NCBI RefSeq assembly: GCF_030440595.1
Contig: NZ_CP047452.1
Coordinates: 1,116,001-1,180,000, forward strand
Direction: 5' to 3'
From: Corynebacterium glucuronolyticum DSM 44120
Lineage (GTDB): Bacteria > Actinomycetota > Actinomycetes > Mycobacteriales > Mycobacteriaceae
DNA: 64,000 nucleotides
How positions within the stretch are numbered: the stretch's first letter is position 1; each line of letters opens with the position of its first letter. The position numbers and the translations under genes were made by a program. This document shows, piece by piece, positions 1 through 8,390 of the stretch. Under the pieces are notes generated by a model. The model searched no databases, was not told the origin of the DNA, and saw only the letters and a program-made list of their open reading frames with translations.

Positions 1-231
1 CGTTCCAATCGAGAGGTAACTGTAGGAGAAACGAGCGCGGTGAGCCCTGCTGGTGCCTGGTAGCCCTTCGTTCATGGCAGAGAGAACCGCGTCTATGCGG
101 TTGTCGTGTGTTGGGGCAGTTCAGGCCGACACGTGTCAGTGTGGGACGTTGGGGCTCCAGAAAGCCCCGCTAACCGGGACCGTAACTACATTGGAAGGAA
201 GCGCACTTCTCGTGCTGTGGTGTGAAAGACC
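1..231. other. Intergenic, no gene seen
   Basis: This stretch lies downstream of glgB. Both strands have short open frames but none has a ribosome binding site or a recognisable product. I see nothing else here. Confidence 0.5.
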
Positions 232-255
232 AAAAAAGTCCGGCCGGAGCCGGAC
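232..255 (-). terminator. Rho-independent terminator of glgE-glgB
   Basis: Read on the minus strand, a 7-bp GC stem (GTCCGGC with GCCGGAC, 4-nt loop) is followed by six T residues. It sits about 65 bp past the glgB stop, so it probably ends the glgE-glgB transcript. Confidence 0.8.
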
Positions 256-318
256 CTTGTGCGTGCAGTTGTCCAATCTCCCCGCGCCCGCGCGAGTCAG
301 GCGCGTGACGGAGATATC

Positions 319-2502
319 TTAGTGCTGCTCTAAAGCGTAGAACTGGGCGCTCATCGCCGGGATATGGATGCACACGGAGTGATCGCAACCATCCCACGGG
401 CGCTCGTCGGACTGCGCCTCGAACTCGAGGAAGTTGCCGGCCCCCTCGTACACGTCCTCGTCGGTATTGAGGATGCGCTTCCACACGCCGGGTTCAGGGA
501 CACCGACGGTGTAATTGGGCTGAGAGTAGCCGCCGAAGTTGTACACACACAGCACCTTCGAGCCATCGTCACCGGTGCGGACGAAGGCAAGGATGTTGTT
601 GTCTGCATCATCGGCCTTGATCCAACGGAATCCCTCGGGCTTGAAGTCCAAGGAATACAGCGCAGCATTGTCAGTGTAGACAGAGTTGAGATCGTGGGTG
701 AGTTTTTGGATCCCACGGTGGTACTCGCCTTCCCAGCCATCCATGTCTGCCCAGTACAGGGAATCGGATTCGTTCCATTCGCCAACCTGGCCGAAGTCCT
801 GCCCCTGGAAGAGCAGCTGCTTGCCAGGATGTCCCCACATGAAAGCGAGGAGCGTGCGCAGTCCAGCTGCCTTGTTCCACGCATCGCCGGGCATTCGCTG
901 CCACAGGGTTCCCTTGCCATGGACGACCTCGTCATGGGAAATCGGCAGCACGAAGCGCTCACTGTAGTGGTACACCATAGCGAAGGTGACCTCATTGTGG
1001 TGGTAGGAGCGATGGATGGGGTCGTGCCCGAAGTACTCCAGGGTGTCATGCATCCAGCCCATGTTCCACTTGAAAGTGAAACCAAGGCCACCGTTGGAGG
1101 TGAAATCGGTAACGCCGGGCCAACTTGTTGATTCCTCTGCTATGGTCACGATGCCGGGGTGGTTCTTGTGCACCGTGGCGTTCATCTCCTGCAGGAACTG
1201 GACGGCTTCCAGGTTCTCGCGGCCACCGTACTGGTTCGGTGTCCACTCGCCGTCCTCGCGGGAGTAGTCCAGGTACAGCATGCTGGCCACGGCGTCTACT
1301 CGGAGGCCATCGATGTGGAATTGGTCAATCCAGTACAGTGCATTGGCGACGAGGAAGTTGCGCACCTCGTTGCGGCCGAAGTTAAAGACGTAAGTGCCCC
1401 AATCCTTCTGCTCACCCCGACGCCAGTCGGGGTGCTCGTACAGCGGGGAGCCATCGAAGCGGGCGAGTGCCCACTCGTCCTTGGGGAAGTGGGCAGGCAC
1501 CCAGTCCATGATGACACCGATACCACGGGCGTGGAAAGCGTCGATAAGCGCCCGGAAATCGTCGGGAGAACCAAACCGGGAGGTAGGAGCATAGTAGCCG
1601 GTGACCTGGTAGCCCCACGAACCGCCGAAGGGGTGCTCGGACACAGGCAGGAACTCGACGTGGGTGTAGCCCATGCCATCGACGTAATCGACGAGTTCAT
1701 CGGCGAGCTGCTGGTAGCTGAGGCCTTGCTTCCAGCTGCCCAAGTGCACCTCATAGATGCTCATCCGCTCGGTAGTAGGAAACTCGTCCGCGCGGGAGGA
1801 GATCCACTCGTCATCTTTCCACTCGTACGAGGAGGACGTGACCACGGAGCCGGTTGCCGGAGGTACCTCTGCGAGGCGAGCCATGGGATCTGCCTTGTCC
1901 AGGCGCTCACCGGTTTCTGTGTGGATGGCGTACTTGTACACCGTGCCTTCAGTGATACCGGGGATAAAGATCTCCCACACCCCTGAGCTGCCGATCGCAC
2001 GCATTGGATACTGCGAGGGGTTCCAGCTGCAGAAATCGCCGATGACGGCGACACCCTTGGCAGCCGGGGCCCATACTGCGAATGAAGTACCTGTGACCTC
2101 ACCGAGCTCGGTCCTGTAGGTGTGAACGTGCGAACCGAGGACCTCCCAGAGTCGCTCGTGGCGACCTTCACTGATGAGGTAAATATCCTGATCGCCGAGG
2201 GTGGGCAGGAAGAAGTATGGGTCGGCTTTCTCTACAGCATCGACAAGTGGGTACTTCACGCTGAAGCGGTAGTCGCGCGGTGTGCCATCGTCGAGGTGAA
2301 TGGCCCAGATGTCATCGCCGAGCGATTCCATCGGTACGCTGTCGCCGTCGATAAGCAAGAAGACGCCTTCAGCACCTACTTGTCGTGTACGAACGACGGC
2401 TCCATCGTCGGTGGTGTGAAAACCGTAATGATCGTGGGGGCAATAGTGCTGGCACCGGCGCAGAAGATCGAGGTCGGCTTGGGGGATTGCAAGTGATTGC
2501 AT
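319..2502 (-). CDS. glgB: 1,4-alpha-glucan branching enzyme GlgB
   Basis: GlgB (EC 2.4.1.18) cuts alpha-1,4-glucan and re-attaches the piece through an alpha-1,6 bond, making branched glycogen or capsular alpha-glucan in the cytoplasm. The 727 residues are normal for the family. An N-terminal carbohydrate-binding module of the CBM48 type (around residues 110-210, with FAVWAPAAKGVAVIGDFCSW) is followed by the GH13 barrel. The nucleophile is Asp403 in DGLRVDAVASMLYLDY, the acid is the Glu in IAEESTSWPG, and the HDEVVHGKGTL loop is typical of GlgB. The gene begins 20 bp after the glgE stop, so the two form one minus-strand operon. In Mycobacteriales, GlgB branches the linear maltosyl chains made by GlgE; that partnership is family knowledge, not read from the sequence. 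Confidence 0.97.
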   Translation of the reverse strand: MQSLAIPQADLDLLRRCQHYCPHDHYGFHTTDDGAVVRTRQVGAEGVFLLIDGDSVPMESLGDDIWAIHLDDGTPRDYRFSVKYPLVDAVEKADPYFFLPTLGDQDIYLISEGRHERLWEVLGSHVHTYRTELGEVTGTSFAVWAPAAKGVAVIGDFCSWNPSQYPMRAIGSSGVWEIFIPGITEGTVYKYAIHTETGERLDKADPMARLAEVPPATGSVVTSSSYEWKDDEWISSRADEFPTTERMSIYEVHLGSWKQGLSYQQLADELVDYVDGMGYTHVEFLPVSEHPFGGSWGYQVTGYYAPTSRFGSPDDFRALIDAFHARGIGVIMDWVPAHFPKDEWALARFDGSPLYEHPDWRRGEQKDWGTYVFNFGRNEVRNFLVANALYWIDQFHIDGLRVDAVASMLYLDYSREDGEWTPNQYGGRENLEAVQFLQEMNATVHKNHPGIVTIAEESTSWPGVTDFTSNGGLGFTFKWNMGWMHDTLEYFGHDPIHRSYHHNEVTFAMVYHYSERFVLPISHDEVVHGKGTLWQRMPGDAWNKAAGLRTLLAFMWGHPGKQLLFQGQDFGQVGEWNESDSLYWADMDGWEGEYHRGIQKLTHDLNSVYTDNAALYSLDFKPEGFRWIKADDADNNILAFVRTGDDGSKVLCVYNFGGYSQPNYTVGVPEPGVWKRILNTDEDVYEGAGNFLEFEAQSDERPWDGCDHSVCIHIPAMSAQFYALEQH

Positions 2503-2522
2503 AGTGAAAAATTCCTCTCAAT

Positions 2523-4460
2523 CTATCTCCACGCAAGGTGTGCGCGGCGCTCGGGGGCGACAGGTGGAAGTTCAAAAATGTGGGCTACGTTCTTATACGG
2601 CTCCAGCCGGATGTAGTTCACCTTGGAGAAGTCGTATTCCTCGCCGGAAACGAGATCATGAACCGTAAAAGTATCGGATTCGGTGCGCCCCAATGCATCC
2701 ATGTCCAGCGTGAGCATGCCGGACTGCGCATAGTGGGAATCGAGGTTCACCACGACGAGCAGGGTGTTGCCGGTCTCTGGATCGACCTTGGAGTAGGCCA
2801 GCATTTGATCGTTGGTGAGATCATGGAAATGGATGTATCGCAGCTGCTGGAGAGCCGGGTTCTTCCGCCGGATGAGGTTGAGCAATCCGATGTAGCCAGA
2901 CAGGTTGTCCTGCGAGTAATCGCGTGGCCGGAGTTCGTACTTCTCCGAGTGCTTGTACTCCTCGGATCCGGGTGCCACGGCCTCGTGCTCGAAAAGCTCG
3001 AAGCCGGAGTAGATGCCCCACACGGGGCTCATTGTGGCAGCGAGGGTGGCGCGGATAGCGAACATTGCGCGACCGCCGTACTGCAAGCTCGCGTGCAGAA
3101 TATCCGGGGTATTGGTAAACAGGTTGGCGCGGGAGATGTCCGCCATTTGGGAGATCTCCGTGGCGAACTGGGTGAGCTCCTTCTTCGTGGTCTTCCAGGT
3201 GAAGTAGTTGTAGCTCTGGCTGAAACCCACCTTGGATAGGCCATACAGACGCGGCGGGCGGGTGAACGCTTCGGCGAGGAAGATGACCTCAGGGTGCTCC
3301 GAGTGCACCTCGGAGATGAGCCAGTGCCAGAAGTTGGCAGGCTTCGTGTGTGGATTGTCGACACGGAAGGTCTTCACACCACGGCGGATCCACAGCAGGA
3401 CAATGTCGAGGATCTTTGAGTAGATCGTCTTGCGGGCATTATCAAAGTTGAGGGGGTAAATGTCCTGGTACTTCTTGGGCGGGTTCTCCGCAAAAGCGAT
3501 GGTGTTGTCCGGGAGGATCGTGAAGAACTCTGGGTGTTCCTTCGCCCATGGGTGGTCGGGCGCGCACTGGAGGGCGAGGTCGATCGCTATCTCCATATCG
3601 AGCTCCTCGGCGCGTTTGACCAGCGCTTCGAAATCTTCAACCGTGCCGAGTGCGGGGTGAACGGCCTCGTGGCCACCCTCGTCGGAACCAATTGCCCACG
3701 GGGAACCCACGTCATCGGGCTCCGCATCGAGGGTGTTGTCCTTGCCCTTCCGATTTATCTTGCCGATGGGATGGATCGGGGGAAGGTAGACGGTGTCGAA
3801 GCCCATCTCTTTAATACGCGGGAGCTCGTCTGCAGTTGTGGCGAAGGTGCCATGGATGGGGTGACCATTTTCGTCCACACCGCCGGTGGAACGAGGGAAG
3901 ATCTCGTACCAAGAGCTCACCAGAGCCTTGCGGCGCTCCACAAAAATCCGGTATTCGGAGGTTCGGGTGAGGAAGCGGCGGATTGGGGCAGAATCCTGCG
4001 TGGCGGCCATTGCCCTGTGAATCTTGTCCGCCAGTGGTGCATCTGAATGGAGGAGTTCGACGATCTCCGTGTGCCCTGCCTCCTTGCATAGGCGTGCACC
4101 AATCTCGATGTCGTTTGCCATCTCGGCCTCAGACTGGCCGGCATCCAGCTTCGCTTCTACCGCGTGGCGCCACGTCTTGAACGGGTGATCCCACCCCTCG
4201 ATGCGGAAACTCCACATCCCCATCTCGTCTGGAACGAATAGGGCGTTGAACTTGTCAGGTTCTTCTTCGCGGGGAACCATAGAGATGGCGGTCTCCCGGC
4301 CCCGGGGATCGGTGATGACGCAGGTTGCGCCTACCGCATCGTGACCTTCCCTCCACACGTTTGCGAAGATGGGGATCACTTCGCCCACAGCGCCTTTCGC
4401 TGGATAGGACCCGCAGTTAATAACGGGTCGGATGTCATCAATGGCAATGCGTCCAGTCAT
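2523..4460 (-). CDS. glgE: Alpha-1,4-glucan:maltose-1-phosphate maltosyltransferase GlgE
   Basis: GlgE (EC 2.4.99.16) transfers maltosyl units from maltose-1-phosphate to the end of an alpha-1,4-glucan. The chosen ATG at 4460 gives 645 residues beginning MTGRIAIDDIRPVINCG, the usual family start; the open frame runs 27 codons further upstream but that extension looks unrelated. The GH13_3 signature is clear: nucleophile Asp368 in FRVDNPHTKP and acid Glu397 in LAEAFTRP, 29 residues apart as in the characterised Streptomyces enzyme. It is the first gene of the glgE-glgB operon. The treS and pep2/mak genes that would supply maltose-1-phosphate are not in the window. Confidence 0.96.
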   Translation of the reverse strand: MTGRIAIDDIRPVINCGSYPAKGAVGEVIPIFANVWREGHDAVGATCVITDPRGRETAISMVPREEEPDKFNALFVPDEMGMWSFRIEGWDHPFKTWRHAVEAKLDAGQSEAEMANDIEIGARLCKEAGHTEIVELLHSDAPLADKIHRAMAATQDSAPIRRFLTRTSEYRIFVERRKALVSSWYEIFPRSTGGVDENGHPIHGTFATTADELPRIKEMGFDTVYLPPIHPIGKINRKGKDNTLDAEPDDVGSPWAIGSDEGGHEAVHPALGTVEDFEALVKRAEELDMEIAIDLALQCAPDHPWAKEHPEFFTILPDNTIAFAENPPKKYQDIYPLNFDNARKTIYSKILDIVLLWIRRGVKTFRVDNPHTKPANFWHWLISEVHSEHPEVIFLAEAFTRPPRLYGLSKVGFSQSYNYFTWKTTKKELTQFATEISQMADISRANLFTNTPDILHASLQYGGRAMFAIRATLAATMSPVWGIYSGFELFEHEAVAPGSEEYKHSEKYELRPRDYSQDNLSGYIGLLNLIRRKNPALQQLRYIHFHDLTNDQMLAYSKVDPETGNTLLVVVNLDSHYAQSGMLTLDMDALGRTESDTFTVHDLVSGEEYDFSKVNYIRLEPYKNVAHIFELPPVAPERRAHLAWR

Positions 4461-4928
4461 GCCTATTAGCCTAGTTAAATTTGTCTGCCCGCACGGGTAT
4501 ATTGGGCACTTTTCTGTGTTTGCCTGCCTGTTTATGATCACACCGGGGGAGCGCCGTGGGGGATGTGGCCATAACCAGTCCGTTCTGGAGGGTAAAGGGG
4601 AGGTGGCATCACGGGGTGGGGGTTCGTTGGTCGTTGACGCAAGGGGTATCGCGAGTCGTTGATGTGCGGGGCGGCATCAGCCACAGAAGGATGCATGAGC
4701 CGGTTGTGTGCGTGGGCTGGTTGTGTGCGTGGGCTGGTCGCAGAATGTATGTGTGAGGTGCAACGGAAATTACTACGGGCGAGCTGCCACTTCGGGGGAG
4801 TTTTCGCATCGGGGAACACTCATATCGGGGGGAGCTGTCACTTTGGGGGAGCTACACTTCGTGGAGCTCTAAAGAGGGGCCGGGCGGTGCACCCACATTC
4901 CGAACATGTTTTGGGGAAAGATAGAGGT
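4461..4928. other. Divergent intergenic region with short direct repeats
   Basis: This region separates glgE from the divergent ABC ATPase gene and should hold both promoters. It contains a perfect 17-bp tandem duplication (4702-4718 and 4719-4735) and two similar 20-bp blocks (4781-4800 and 4832-4851, differing at two positions). A TACACT box at 4853-4858 is a possible -10 for the ABC gene. No gene is visible. Confidence 0.5.
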
Positions 4929-5771
4929 GTGATTGATGGTGCAAACGAGTACAACCCGGACTTAGTCATTGATTTTTCTGATGTGACCTTCGCTCGCGAC
5001 GGAAAGACCCTGCTTGGACCGATTACCTGGCAGGTCGAACTCGACGAGCGCTGGGTAGTCATCGGCCCCAACGGCGCGGGAAAAACCACGCTGATGAAGC
5101 TCGCCGGCGCATCCGAATTCCCGTCGTCCGGGCAGGCATTCCTCATGGGGGAGCAAATCGGCAAGACGGACATGCGGGATCTGCGCGCACAGATCGGCAT
5201 CAGCTCCACATCCGTCGCGCAGCGCATCCCACCGAAGGAAAAGGTCGCTGACCTCGTCATCTCTGCGGGATATGCCATCCTCGGTCGCTGGCGTGAGGAA
5301 TACGAGGAGATGGACTATAACCAGGCCATCGCCATCCTCGAGCAGGTCGGTGCTCTCCACCTGCGGGAGCGCACGTGGGGCACGCTCAGCGAGGGGGAAA
5401 AGAAGCGTGTCATGATCGCTCGCGCTCTGATGATCAACCCGGAGCTTTTGCTTCTCGACGAGCCGGGCGCGGGCTTGGATCTCGGTGGTCGGGAAGATCT
5501 CGTCCAGTTCTTGGCAGACCTTGCGGCTGATCCGGATGCTCCCGCCGTGGTAATGGTTACTCACCACGTAGAGGAAATCCCCGCCGGTTTCACAAACGCT
5601 TTGCTTCTCGACGAAGGGTCGATCGTGGCCAACGGCCCGATCGATGAGGTCATGACGGATGAGAATCTAACCGCCTGCTTCCACCAGCCGATTACCATCG
5701 ACAAAATCGACGGCCGCTACTTTGCACGGCGCTTGCGCCGTGGCGGTACGCACCGCTCACCCGTGCAGTAA
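4929..5771 (+). CDS. ABC transporter ATP-binding protein
   Basis: This is a cytoplasmic ATPase subunit of 280 residues with one nucleotide-binding domain. It has Walker A GPNGAGKTT, a Q-loop region, signature LSEGEKKRV, Walker B LLLLDEPGAGLD and the switch His in MVTHHVEEIP. The GTG at 4929 is preferred because GGGGAAAG lies 8-9 bases upstream; the open frame extends to 4659 but that part is low-quality coding. No permease gene is adjacent, so the substrate cannot be inferred. Orthologous ABC ATPases occupy the same place next to glgE/glgB in other corynebacteria. The downstream methyltransferase follows after 66 bp and may be cotranscribed. Confidence 0.9.
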   Translation: MIDGANEYNPDLVIDFSDVTFARDGKTLLGPITWQVELDERWVVIGPNGAGKTTLMKLAGASEFPSSGQAFLMGEQIGKTDMRDLRAQIGISSTSVAQRIPPKEKVADLVISAGYAILGRWREEYEEMDYNQAIAILEQVGALHLRERTWGTLSEGEKKRVMIARALMINPELLLLDEPGAGLDLGGREDLVQFLADLAADPDAPAVVMVTHHVEEIPAGFTNALLLDEGSIVANGPIDEVMTDENLTACFHQPITIDKIDGRYFARRLRRGGTHRSPVQ

Positions 5772-5815
5772 ATGTGACACCTCCGCTGCGCAGTGGTGTG
5801 TAACGGAGGAAGGAA

Positions 5816-5893
5816 ATGAAGAAGCAGAAAGGTATCGATGGCATTCTCCCGCGCCGAGGTCTCCTACCTTGTCCAGCAGCAAGCGGAAATTAA
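5816..5893 (+). CDS. Possible 25-residue leader ORF
   Basis: An ATG at 5816 is preceded by a strong GGAGG (5805-5809) at good spacing and opens a 25-codon frame starting MKKQKGIDG that stops at 5893. It overlaps the first 56 bases of the methyltransferase gene in another frame. The stronger ribosome binding site belongs to this short frame, so it may act as a leader coupling translation of the downstream gene. No homologue is recognised, and it could be fortuitous. Confidence 0.25.
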   Translation: MKKQKGIDGILPRRGLLPCPAASGN

Positions 5894-7022
5894 CGAAGCC
5901 GAACATCACGTCGGCCTTACTGATTCCACGGTCATCGCCGATACCGCATACCTCAGCAAACGCTTCGGAGATTTCGGTCGATGTGTCAGCGAACTGCTCA
6001 GGGCGCGCCGGGTTGGGGCGCGGAAGGGGCTTCCCCCCGAATGGATCTATCCGCTGGAAGCCGCCGAGCAGGCGACGCCACCTGCGGTCGTATGGCAGCG
6101 ACAACGACGAATTCGCGAGTTCTTCCCCGATGAGCTGGTTCACGATGTGACGTGTTCCGTTGGAACGGAGATCGCCACACGTGCTGACCTCGGTGAGGCC
6201 GGAGAGTCTAGCCCTTTCCATGGCACTTCCGTTGTCGGAAGTGACCTCGATATCACCCGCGTCGCTTGCGCACACGCCAATACACATCGACCAGTCTTCG
6301 TGGCCGACGCTTTGGCACACACGACGAACGCACGGGTTATCATTGCGGATCCAGCACGCCGCGCAGGCGGGCGGAGAATCCCGCGCCCAGAGGATCTTCT
6401 TCCTCCGCTGCCGGATCTCGTTGCTGCCCACGGTGACGTGGAACTCGCCATCAAGTGCGCGCCGGGGATCGACTATTCTGCTTGGGAGGGGCTGGTGAGC
6501 GTAGCCAGCGTCGATGGAGGCGTGAAAGAAGCGTGCCTGTACACGCCAGGATTGGCGGGAGGGGAGCGTCGAGAAGCGATCATCATCCGCGACGGTACCG
6601 TTGTAGACCGAGTGACCAGTGCAGAGACCCCACCGGACGGTGAGGATCTGGTTGCAGCGCCAGGAGAATTCATCCTCGACCCCGACGGTGCGATTGTTCG
6701 CGCAGGTCTCGTCCGTAATTTTGCTGCCCGCGAGGGGCAGTGGATGCTCGACCCGCGAATCGCGCACCTCACTGGGGATGCGATTCCACGCGGTTATTCG
6801 GGGTTCCGCATCCTGGAGGACGTGCCGCTGAAGAAGCTGAAGAAAGCGCTTGGTGCCTACAACGTCGGGAGTGCGGAGATCCTCGTGCGCGGCGTGGATA
6901 TAAACCCGGACAGTCTGCGAAAGAAGCTCAAACTCAAGGGTGATACACCCGCCGCTATCGTCATCACCCGCATCGGCAAGACCGCTCATGCATTCATCTG
7001 CACGCCACGTCAGTGGGGGTAA
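5838..7022 (+). CDS. Class I SAM-dependent methyltransferase with THUMP-like domain
   Basis: The 394-residue protein resembles the actinobacterial family of class I methyltransferases with a C-terminal THUMP-like domain. Around residues 120-180 it has a Rossmann pattern: DVTCSVGTEIA, then VVGSDLDITRVACAHAN, then IIADPARRAGGRR. The C-terminal third, with PRGYSGFRILEDVPLKKLKK and VRGVDINPDSLRKKLKLKG, fits the THUMP-like RNA-binding module. An RNA substrate is therefore plausible, but it is inferred. The ATG at 5838 has GAAAGG 5 bases upstream. An open frame of 500 codons on the opposite strand is a shadow of this gene and the repeat behind it. Confidence 0.82.
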   Translation: MAFSRAEVSYLVQQQAEINEAEHHVGLTDSTVIADTAYLSKRFGDFGRCVSELLRARRVGARKGLPPEWIYPLEAAEQATPPAVVWQRQRRIREFFPDELVHDVTCSVGTEIATRADLGEAGESSPFHGTSVVGSDLDITRVACAHANTHRPVFVADALAHTTNARVIIADPARRAGGRRIPRPEDLLPPLPDLVAAHGDVELAIKCAPGIDYSAWEGLVSVASVDGGVKEACLYTPGLAGGERREAIIIRDGTVVDRVTSAETPPDGEDLVAAPGEFILDPDGAIVRAGLVRNFAAREGQWMLDPRIAHLTGDAIPRGYSGFRILEDVPLKKLKKALGAYNVGSAEILVRGVDINPDSLRKKLKLKGDTPAAIVITRIGKTAHAFICTPRQWG

Positions 7023-7587
7023 CGGTGGCAACAGGTGTTCTCCTACCTCAACGGCGAAGGTGACGGTGGCGAGAGCGACTGTGACGGTGACGAGTGCTTC
7101 GGGTGGAGATCGTCTTCGCGTGAAAGTGGTGCAGCTAAGCAGTGCGGACAAGCGGTACAGACGAGCAGTACGGTCGAGCAGTACGGTCGAGCGGTACGTT
7201 CGAACGGTACGGTCGAACGGTACGGTCGAACGGTACGGATGAGCAGTACGGACGACCATGACGGTTATGTGGCTCTCCCTGATATATGGGAAAGCTAACG
7301 CATGCGGGAGCTGTCAAGTGACACGCCTATTTGCTTCCAACTACAAGAGGCTTTTGGATAGAAAGCCGTAGGTGAGTAACGGTCTCCTCTTCGGCCTTGC
7401 TGTTGCCTGTGCGCCATAATAGACAACTCTGACTATTAAAAATCAACAGGTTGGTCTACTATGTCATTTGTTCACGCGCTCGCGGCTCATAGGTGAGTGC
7501 ATAATAGGAGTCGTGTGTGGACGCGTTACACTCACTAAGGCAACAAGCTTTCAAAATATTCGATTACAACGGACGAAAGGTGTGAAG
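7023..7587. other. Intergenic region upstream of etfB
   Basis: Besides the 13-bp repeat array, this region holds AT-rich sequence with two CATAAT boxes (7415-7420 and 7500-7505) that could be -10 elements for etfBA. Neither has a convincing -35. No terminator or additional gene was recognised. Confidence 0.4.
7138..7254 (+). repeat. Nine tandem 13-bp repeats
   Basis: Nine consecutive 13-bp units fill exactly 117 bp, with consensus A(G/A)C(A/G)GTACGG(T/A)CG. Units start at 7138, 7151, 7164, 7177, 7190, 7203, 7216, 7229 and 7242. The central GTAC is conserved in all but the first unit (GTGC). Units 5 and 6 are identical, and units 3 and 4 are identical. The array lies between the methyltransferase stop and etfB. 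It may be an iteron-like protein-binding array or simply a slippage-prone minisatellite. Confidence 0.9.
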
Positions 7588-8373
7588 ATGCCCGCGATTG
7601 CAGTGCTTGTCAAGCACGTGCCGGACACGTGGTCCGAAAAGTCATTGGAATCTGACTTCACTCTCCAGCGTGAGGGAGTAGATGAGGTTCTCGATGAGGT
7701 TAACGAGTTTGCTGTTGAGCAAGCTTTACGTTTAAAGGATCAGCTTGAGGGTGCCGAAGTTGTGGCTGTATCAGTGGGGCCGGATCGCTCCACTGAGGCG
7801 CTGCGTAAGGCAATCGCCATGGGGTGCGATCGCGCCATCCTTGTTTCCGATGAAGCAATCGCCGGTGCAGATGCGCTCGGCACCACGTGGGTGTTGACCA
7901 ACGCGCTGAACACGATCAATGACCCCAAACTCATCGTGTGCGGTTCTGGGTCTTCTGACGGCGCAATGGGTGTGATCCCCGGTTTGCTGTCGGAATACCG
8001 TCAGATTCCCGCATTGACATACTGTGTGGAGTCATCCATTGAAGGTGACAAGCTGAAGGCAAAGCGTGTGACCAACGCCGGTGAGACGGTTCTTTCCTCC
8101 TCACTGCCCGCGATCTTGTCTATCACTGACAAGGCTGCTTCTCCGAGGTTTCCTAACTTCAAATCGCTTGCTGCAGCGAAGAAGGCAGAAATTCCTACCC
8201 TCACCCTTGCAGATCTTGGTGTTGAGCCGACGCAGGTGGGGCTCAACTACTCCGCTACCGTCGTGCAGAGTGCCGAAGTGCACCCGCCACGTGAACAGGG
8301 TGAGATTATCTTTGACCACGGGCAGGGGGCGGCGGCCATTGCCGATTACCTCGAGAAAGAAAACCTGATCTAG
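7588..8373 (+). CDS. etfB: Electron transfer flavoprotein subunit beta
   Basis: EtfB (FixA) pairs with EtfA to carry electrons from acyl-CoA and other flavin dehydrogenases to the respiratory chain. The 261-residue product from ATG 7588 starts MPAIAVLVKHVPDTW and has the beta-subunit AMP/adenine-binding fold, including EVVAVSVGPDRSTEALRKAIAMG and the DGAMGVIPGLLSEY region. The open frame extends 40 codons upstream, but GAAAGG sits 7 bases before ATG 7588 and the family begins here. The gene is followed after 17 bp by etfA, so they form an operon. The pair is conserved at this chromosomal position in Mycobacteriales. Confidence 0.96.
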   Translation: MPAIAVLVKHVPDTWSEKSLESDFTLQREGVDEVLDEVNEFAVEQALRLKDQLEGAEVVAVSVGPDRSTEALRKAIAMGCDRAILVSDEAIAGADALGTTWVLTNALNTINDPKLIVCGSGSSDGAMGVIPGLLSEYRQIPALTYCVESSIEGDKLKAKRVTNAGETVLSSSLPAILSITDKAASPRFPNFKSLAAAKKAEIPTLTLADLGVEPTQVGLNYSATVVQSAEVHPPREQGEIIFDHGQGAAAIADYLEKENLI

Positions 8374-8390
8374 GAAAGGGAGTTAGAAAA

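Noticed and set aside
4461..4541. N-terminal extension of GlgE to 4541
   Set aside because: The extra 27 residues do not match the family, and the conserved start MTGRIAIDD is at 4460.
7138..7254. Possible CRISPR array
   Set aside because: The repeats are 13 bp and directly adjacent with no unique spacers, and no cas genes are present.
5757..7259. A 500-codon minus-strand frame across the methyltransferase and the 13-bp repeats
   Set aside because: The plus-strand methyltransferase has clear motifs. The frame starts inside the tandem repeat, whose 13-bp unit reads as a low-complexity RTVRPYR-like peptide.
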